Origin: an uncultured Mailhella sp.
Lineage (GTDB): Bacteria > Desulfobacterota > Desulfovibrionia > Desulfovibrionales > Desulfovibrionaceae
DNA length: 11,622 bases
Direction: 5' to 3'
Assembly: GCA_944324625.1 (NCBI GenBank)
Contig: CALUWZ010000042.1
Location: 1 to 11,622, forward strand
The translations under genes and the position numbers were made by a program. Every line of letters begins with the position of its first letter. Positions within the stretch are counted from its first letter, which is position 1. This document shows, in pieces, positions 8,001 to 11,622 of this stretch. Under the pieces are notes generated by a model. That model was not told the DNA's origin. It was given only the letters and a program-made list of their open reading frames with translations, and did no database searches.

Positions 8001-8847
8001 GGAAACGCCAAAAGGCATAAAAATAGACGTGCCCGCGGATGATACTGTTTTTGTGGCCAAAGCCCTGTCCCGTGAGCTGTGTCCCGAGGTTTTCGGTAAA
8101 GAGAACGCACGTTCAGGCCGCAAAGGCAGGACTGGCGGAAAATTTTCCCAAAAGGCAGATGAGGCGGCAGAAAAGGAAAATGCAGAAACCGCGCAAAGCG
8201 CTGCCGATACGGCACAGCCCTATGTGCAGGCGCACAGCATGGACTGGCTTCCGCAGCTGCGCATTTTCTGTTCCGATTTGCGGGAAATTGCGGGCGGCTG
8301 TGAACTTTCGTCAAACAAAAGAGGAACGCTCATTCACAAGAGTTTGGAATTTTTGGTGTTTTCAGGTGATGTGCAGGAAGACGCCCGACGTGCCTGCGCC
8401 GAGGCCATGAAATACCTGCCTTACGGCCGCACGGCGGGCAGACAGGCAGGCCAAGCTGACGGCGGCGAGGATCAGAGCAGGCAAAGGCTGTATGAGGAAA
8501 TCGCGGAAAACGTGGCATGGCTTGCTTCTTTGGAGGAGCCTTTCGGCGGTGCAGAGCTGTGGTTTGAATACGGCTATAAGGAACACAGCATAACCGACGA
8601 AAACGGCAGTCTTTTCCGTGTGGACCTGCTTGCGGAGATTCCCGAAGAAATGCGGTTCAAGTTTAATGATGTCAGTTTCGTGGCCATAGACTACAAAACG
8701 GGGTATCTCGGCAAGGACTTGCCCGTTCCCGAGAACGAACGGCAAATACGCAATTATATCCGTCTGCTGACGGCGGCGACAGGCAAAAAAACCGCAGGGC
8801 TTTTGATTTATCTTGATGCCCGCAGGTGCTGTGTGATTGAGGGGTAA
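5083..8847 (+). CDS. addA: AddA/RecB-type UvrD-family helicase-nuclease
   Basis: A 1254-residue superfamily 1A DNA helicase fused to a RecB-type PD-(D/E)XK nuclease, expected to unwind and resect double-strand break ends for RecA loading. Visible helicase motifs: Walker A ASAGSGKT (13-20), Ia AITFTNLAA (57-65), Walker B DEFQDTS (412-418), III VGDVKQAIYGWRGG (442-455), IV YNWRS (481-485), V TIHKSKGLEFD (786-796) and VI NVLYVGWTRA (857-866). The C-terminal nuclease has RGTLIH (1080-1085), D1181 in FRVDLL, the active site IDYKT (1202-1206) and the Q1221-x3-Y1225 motif, so both activities look intact. A charged, low-complexity linker (about 1005-1047) joins the two parts. A short Lys-rich insert with CESC (39-42) sits between motifs I and Ia. 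Its stop is two bases before an AddB-like gene, which favours AddA over RecB. A stand-alone UvrD-like label would also fit, but the nuclease domain and partner make AddA the best reading. Confidence 0.88.
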   Translation: MIKKHEPLEKLNASAGSGKTYALTNRFVNLLFDSDLAPCESCKKPKSKKYNFSELLAITFTNLAANQMKEKVIQILKDYAFKKIPGLSPEDAEEKAKQADAMLETIFQQYGALNIRTIDSLLNQLVGLFALELGYSPQFETRFGTDDLAKELYDALAAQSIGGDFFHKEFTELCENVFFAESSGSSKEYDTFFAKRTVAENILGFVRYSVRNNEYFTEDDIAEAEKNLKFFQKELAESEKKAKNHAVLLAEEIDENSVTVHANLKKALERGRDGDFSSAMFRKDSFEQAVTSKNTADITKAGRLYAKLQKILEQKDNAAVFASNYRTAVPFMKISRAVSLALAAYEKQLQIINSQKMPFIISDILGTDGPSGAQSLAGAAERDFLAHKKQEEVLLSAAFCRLGTRLKHILYDEFQDTSTAQWQALKDLSAEALAGGGSVLFVGDVKQAIYGWRGGKASLFDDAPQSLAQAGRKVYPDNLPYNWRSMENIVEWNNAFFRLLCDKNFAPSLSLLFPKNAREGIPQDMLGEVCRSLAEDYKEVVQKIDRKQLPKVAGRGTAEVHTLHEGEAFYNIAALALLPETVQNLYKRHKEYRRIAVLTVSNKQASWVSQILLQHGIPVVSQGSLGLKEHPVIAEVVGFLRFLANPLDDNAFCQVLLSSHILPKQFYADFPPEKVWDFLAQEHKISLFTVFKKVHSELWNTYFNILVDGADLVTAYDMLCEVYERMAVMENNPDAAVYLLRLRELAHLAEEKGMLDLRAFLDWWDENGGSEKAPLPEGLNSVSVMTIHKSKGLEFDAVIIPWHDFKTDVKGDPEKKDIYKIVLPYKDKNYTVYAPLKREYGEPYYRAVFERIKESINVLYVGWTRAKTELHVFMPAVYNQEEKGAGYFYRFLQAMLTELKASPPEDFVLSEDEDCLRFGEEIEPVLCERSLRALEYAFYDAKYISPEKKDELAEKLGRDITDKLDKVLAEYTEETPKGIKIDVPADDTVFVAKALSRELCPEVFGKENARSGRKGRTGGKFSQKADEAAEKENAETAQSAADTAQPYVQAHSMDWLPQLRIFCSDLREIAGGCELSSNKRGTLIHKSLEFLVFSGDVQEDARRACAEAMKYLPYGRTAGRQAGQADGGEDQSRQRLYEEIAENVAWLASLEEPFGGAELWFEYGYKEHSITDENGSLFRVDLLAEIPEEMRFKFNDVSFVAIDYKTGYLGKDLPVPENERQIRNYIRLLTAATGKKTAGLLIYLDARRCCVIEG

Positions 8848-8849
8848 CT

Positions 8850-11622
8850 ATGCGCAATTACTGTAAAGAATATCGGCTGACAGAAAAAAATCCCTTTGCG
8901 GCCGTGCCGTGGAGCGAGGATTTTCTTGCCTGCACCGCAGAACTTGTCGAACATTTTATTACGGAAAAGCAGGTTGCCATGCAGGATATTGTGCTTGTTT
9001 TTCCCAATATCCGCCCCAAACGCTACTTGACGGCCCGATATAAGGAGAAAAGCGCCCGAACGGGAAGTGTCTGCCTTTTGCCGCAAATGTATACCAATAC
9101 GGAATTTTACGGTCTGTGCCTGCAGCATTTTGAACGGGGGCTGCCGCTTTTTTCCGAGCAGAGCGCTTTGGACAGCTATGCTCTGCTGTTTGAAGCCGTG
9201 AAAACAATCAGACGGCAGAAACAATATTCTCATTTTTCGTCCGTTCTTGCTGACAATGCGGATTCCCTGCTGACAGATTTCGGCGATATGTTTAAAGACG
9301 GCGATCTGCAGCTGGCAAAATTTTTTCCGTGGGCGTCCAGCCTGTATGCGCTTTTTGAAGAATGTTTTCATGAACTGGTTCTGCCGCAGAACATACGCTA
9401 CGCAGGGGGCGAAGTTTCTCTTTTTGCCCAAAGCCTTTTGGCGGAACTGGAGGAAATTTTTGCGGCCTATACCGCCGCCATGCAGAAAAATATGCGCACC
9501 ACGCCTGCATACGGGCTGTTCCGCACGGCTAAGTACGTGCAGGCTTTTTCCCGATATGAAAACGGCGAAACCGTGGATACGTCCTTTATCCCGTTTTTGG
9601 AAAAACAGGATTATGCCTCTTATTTTGCGGAGTTTATGCCTAAGCGGCTGCGCGGAAAAGTGATCGTTTTTGCGGGCTTTGTCCGTCCTTCCAAGGCCGA
9701 GGAGGTGATTCTGCGGTATTTTTGGGAGCGCGGCGCCTGCATAAGCCTGCATACAGACCCGAATTTAGCCCTGTCCAAGCTCGGTTCTGCAAAACAGAAA
9801 GTTCATTATTCCTGCACCGAACATAAAAAATGGGCAGAAAGCTGGCAGGTCGATCTGTATGCTCTGCCCGCAGTCAAAACGGAAAAAGCAAAGATTTCCT
9901 TTTTGCCTGCCTATGACGTTCATTCCCAGCTGGCGGAACTCAAAAAAGACATAAAGCCCTGTCTGGATTCCATGCAGGAGCGGGATGATTTCTGTGCAGT
10001 CGTGCTGCCGTCTTCTTCCCTGCTCATGCCCGTACTGCATGAGCTTCCAAAGAAAAACATTAACATTTCTCTGGGCTATCCCGTGGCGCGTACGCTTTTA
10101 TGGCAGTTTGCCGAGCTTGTGTTCAGACTGCAGAAAAACAAAAAGCAGACGGAAAACCCCGACTGCGAATATCTGACCGAAGACGTGCTTGCCCTTCTTC
10201 AGCATCCCTATACCAAAATGCTTCTCGGCAATGCCGAAAATGTCCAAAGCCCGAATTTTGACGGGAGCGCAGAAAAACAGCATGCTTTTTCGGCGGAAGA
10301 TTTCGCCGCTTGGCGCAAAGTGCTTTATCATGCGCAGAAAGAACTGGGCAGCAAGGGCATCTATGTCAATTTACAGGAATTTTTGACCGAAAAAGTCTTT
10401 GACCTTGACAACGTGAAACTGGACTATACGCTGTCCGATGATCTGTTCCGTTTTGTTGACGAGTTTTTTGAGCATACAGTATTTTCATGGGAAGAGGTGA
10501 AAACCATGCGCGAAGTGGGCGAACGCCTGAATGCGCTGGCTCTTTTTCTCATAAATTTCGGAGCGGACGTATGGAGGCGTTTTCCTTTGGACAGGGAGGC
10601 CATGGCCCGTTTTGTGCAGAATACTGTGCCTTCGCTCATGCAGAACGGTCTTTCGGAAGAGCCCCTGCCTTTAAAAGCCCTGTTCGGCATTGCGGAAGAA
10701 CATATCGCGGCCGAACGTGTGCCCTTTGAGGCAGATCCCCTTACGGGCCTGCAGGTTTTGGGGCTTTTGGAAACCCGTCTTCTGCGCTTTGACCATGTTT
10801 TTATTCCCGAATGTACGGAGAGTGCTTTGCCCGGCATGCAGAAACAGGATGAACTGATGCCCGATTCGCTGCGCACCATGCTCGGCCTTCCCGACAGGCA
10901 GAGCAAGGAACGCATCATAGCCCATGCATTTTACCGCCTGATTCATGGGGCAAAATATGTTTGGTGTTATTGGCAGGAGGGGGTTCAGTCATCCGAGATC
11001 CAAAGCAGCAAAAGCGTGCGTTCCCGTTTCATCGAGGAATTGGTCTGGGAACGGGAAAAGCAGGAACAGGCCAAGCGTGAACAGGACAGAGATACGGAAA
11101 TTCTGCGGAAAACGGAGTGCAGTCCCAAGGCGCCCAAACGCCGTGAAAAAAAGAACCTTGTCATCAGCGGCGAAATTTTTAAGACATTGGAAAAACAGCT
11201 CGGTTTCGGACTTTTTGCCAGCGGGCTGAATACGTTTCTGCAGTGTCCCGTGAGATTTTATTATCAGTATGTTGCAAAAATCAGACAGCAGGAAGAATGC
11301 GGACTCGGCGACAACCGTCCTGAATTCGGCAGCCGTATGCATGCCCTTTTGAATAAAAGTTACGCAGGAGCAAAAAAAATCCGTTATACTGAGGAAAATT
11401 TTGCCAAGCTCATGGCAGATTTTCATACTGTTTTTTCCAAGGATAACTGGCAGGAATGTCTTGCTCCTGACAGTTATTTTATGCTGCAGCAGTCAGGAAA
11501 ATATTTTTTGGAAAAATTCTGGCAGGAAGAAGCGGAAAAAAACATTGAAATTGTGGAACTGGAACACGAGTTTTCCCATACGGTCAGCCACCCTGCTTTT
11601 TCCGTGCCTGTCAAATTTGCAG
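8850..11622 (+). CDS. addB: AddB-type PD-(D/E)XK nuclease subunit (C-terminus cut by window edge)
   Basis: The probable partner of the preceding helicase-nuclease in an AddAB double-strand-break repair complex. The frame is open for 924 codons to the window end. It starts MRNYCKEYRL at an ATG with GAGGGG five bases upstream, two bases after the addA stop. The N-terminal region has VLVFPNIRPKRYL (48-60) where active helicases carry Walker A; no GKT is present, so this half is read as an inactive helicase-like scaffold, as in alphaproteobacterial-type AddB. A lysine- and glutamate-rich stretch (about 731-765) precedes the start of the nuclease domain: LNTFLQCPVRFYY (793-805) and EFGSRMH (825-831). 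C799 matches the position of the first iron-sulphur cysteine in AddB proteins. The remaining cysteines and the catalytic D and E-x-K residues lie beyond the window, so nuclease activity cannot be confirmed here. Sequence alone is divergent; the call leans on the nuclease signature and the addA neighbour. Confidence 0.82.
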   Translation, partial: MRNYCKEYRLTEKNPFAAVPWSEDFLACTAELVEHFITEKQVAMQDIVLVFPNIRPKRYLTARYKEKSARTGSVCLLPQMYTNTEFYGLCLQHFERGLPLFSEQSALDSYALLFEAVKTIRRQKQYSHFSSVLADNADSLLTDFGDMFKDGDLQLAKFFPWASSLYALFEECFHELVLPQNIRYAGGEVSLFAQSLLAELEEIFAAYTAAMQKNMRTTPAYGLFRTAKYVQAFSRYENGETVDTSFIPFLEKQDYASYFAEFMPKRLRGKVIVFAGFVRPSKAEEVILRYFWERGACISLHTDPNLALSKLGSAKQKVHYSCTEHKKWAESWQVDLYALPAVKTEKAKISFLPAYDVHSQLAELKKDIKPCLDSMQERDDFCAVVLPSSSLLMPVLHELPKKNINISLGYPVARTLLWQFAELVFRLQKNKKQTENPDCEYLTEDVLALLQHPYTKMLLGNAENVQSPNFDGSAEKQHAFSAEDFAAWRKVLYHAQKELGSKGIYVNLQEFLTEKVFDLDNVKLDYTLSDDLFRFVDEFFEHTVFSWEEVKTMREVGERLNALALFLINFGADVWRRFPLDREAMARFVQNTVPSLMQNGLSEEPLPLKALFGIAEEHIAAERVPFEADPLTGLQVLGLLETRLLRFDHVFIPECTESALPGMQKQDELMPDSLRTMLGLPDRQSKERIIAHAFYRLIHGAKYVWCYWQEGVQSSEIQSSKSVRSRFIEELVWEREKQEQAKREQDRDTEILRKTECSPKAPKRREKKNLVISGEIFKTLEKQLGFGLFASGLNTFLQCPVRFYYQYVAKIRQQEECGLGDNRPEFGSRMHALLNKSYAGAKKIRYTEENFAKLMADFHTVFSKDNWQECLAPDSYFMLQQSGKYFLEKFWQEEAEKNIEIVELEHEFSHTVSHPAFSVPVKFA

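Noticed and set aside
8808..9752. Antisense open frame (314 residues) spanning the addA-addB junction
   Set aside because: The plus strand here encodes the AddA end and AddB start, both with proper signals; the antisense product looks like compositional noise.

Overview
The window looks like a chromosomal housekeeping segment from a Gram-negative, flagellated, anaerobic-type bacterium, most likely a member of the Desulfovibrionales or a near relative. I infer this from the combination of an FtsY with a helical pre-domain, a long 'plant/spirochaete-like' ATP-dependent phosphofructokinase, an AddAB-type rather than RecBCD-type recombination nuclease, and a Cache-domain chemoreceptor with a sigma-28-like promoter. 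No similarity search was possible, so the taxonomic call is tentative. Base composition is moderate (not computed) and looks even across the window. I see no transposon, phage, CRISPR, tRNA or rRNA signal.

Layout. The left part (1-2272) is on the minus strand. It holds a short protein of unknown function (1796-2272), followed downstream by a methyl-accepting chemotaxis receptor (1638 down to the left edge, cut off inside its signalling tip). A good match to a flagellar sigma-28 (FliA) promoter lies in the 157-base gap before the receptor gene. A weaker match with the same spacing lies before the unknown gene. From 2434 to the right edge everything is on the plus strand and tightly packed: ftsY (2434-3762), a 6-phosphofructokinase (3788-5086), an AddA/RecB-type helicase-nuclease (5083-8847) and an AddB-type partner (8850 to the right edge, cut off inside its nuclease domain). 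Gaps are 25 bases, a 4-base ATGA overlap, and 2 bases, so the four genes are very probably one transcription unit that begins in the 161-base divergent gap 2273-2433.

How the genes fit together. FtsY is the signal recognition particle receptor for co-translational membrane insertion. The phosphofructokinase performs the committed glycolytic step. AddA and AddB together should form a double-strand-break end-resection machine: AddA supplies the ATP-driven helicase motor and one nuclease; AddB, which lacks a Walker A motif, would supply a scaffold and a second nuclease. Their linkage to ftsY and pfk is physical rather than obviously functional. The left side is a motility/chemotaxis module whose control appears separate from the plus-strand operon. 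I did not find a clearly undescribed system; the least explained element is the 158-residue unknown protein and its possible membership of the flagellar regulon.
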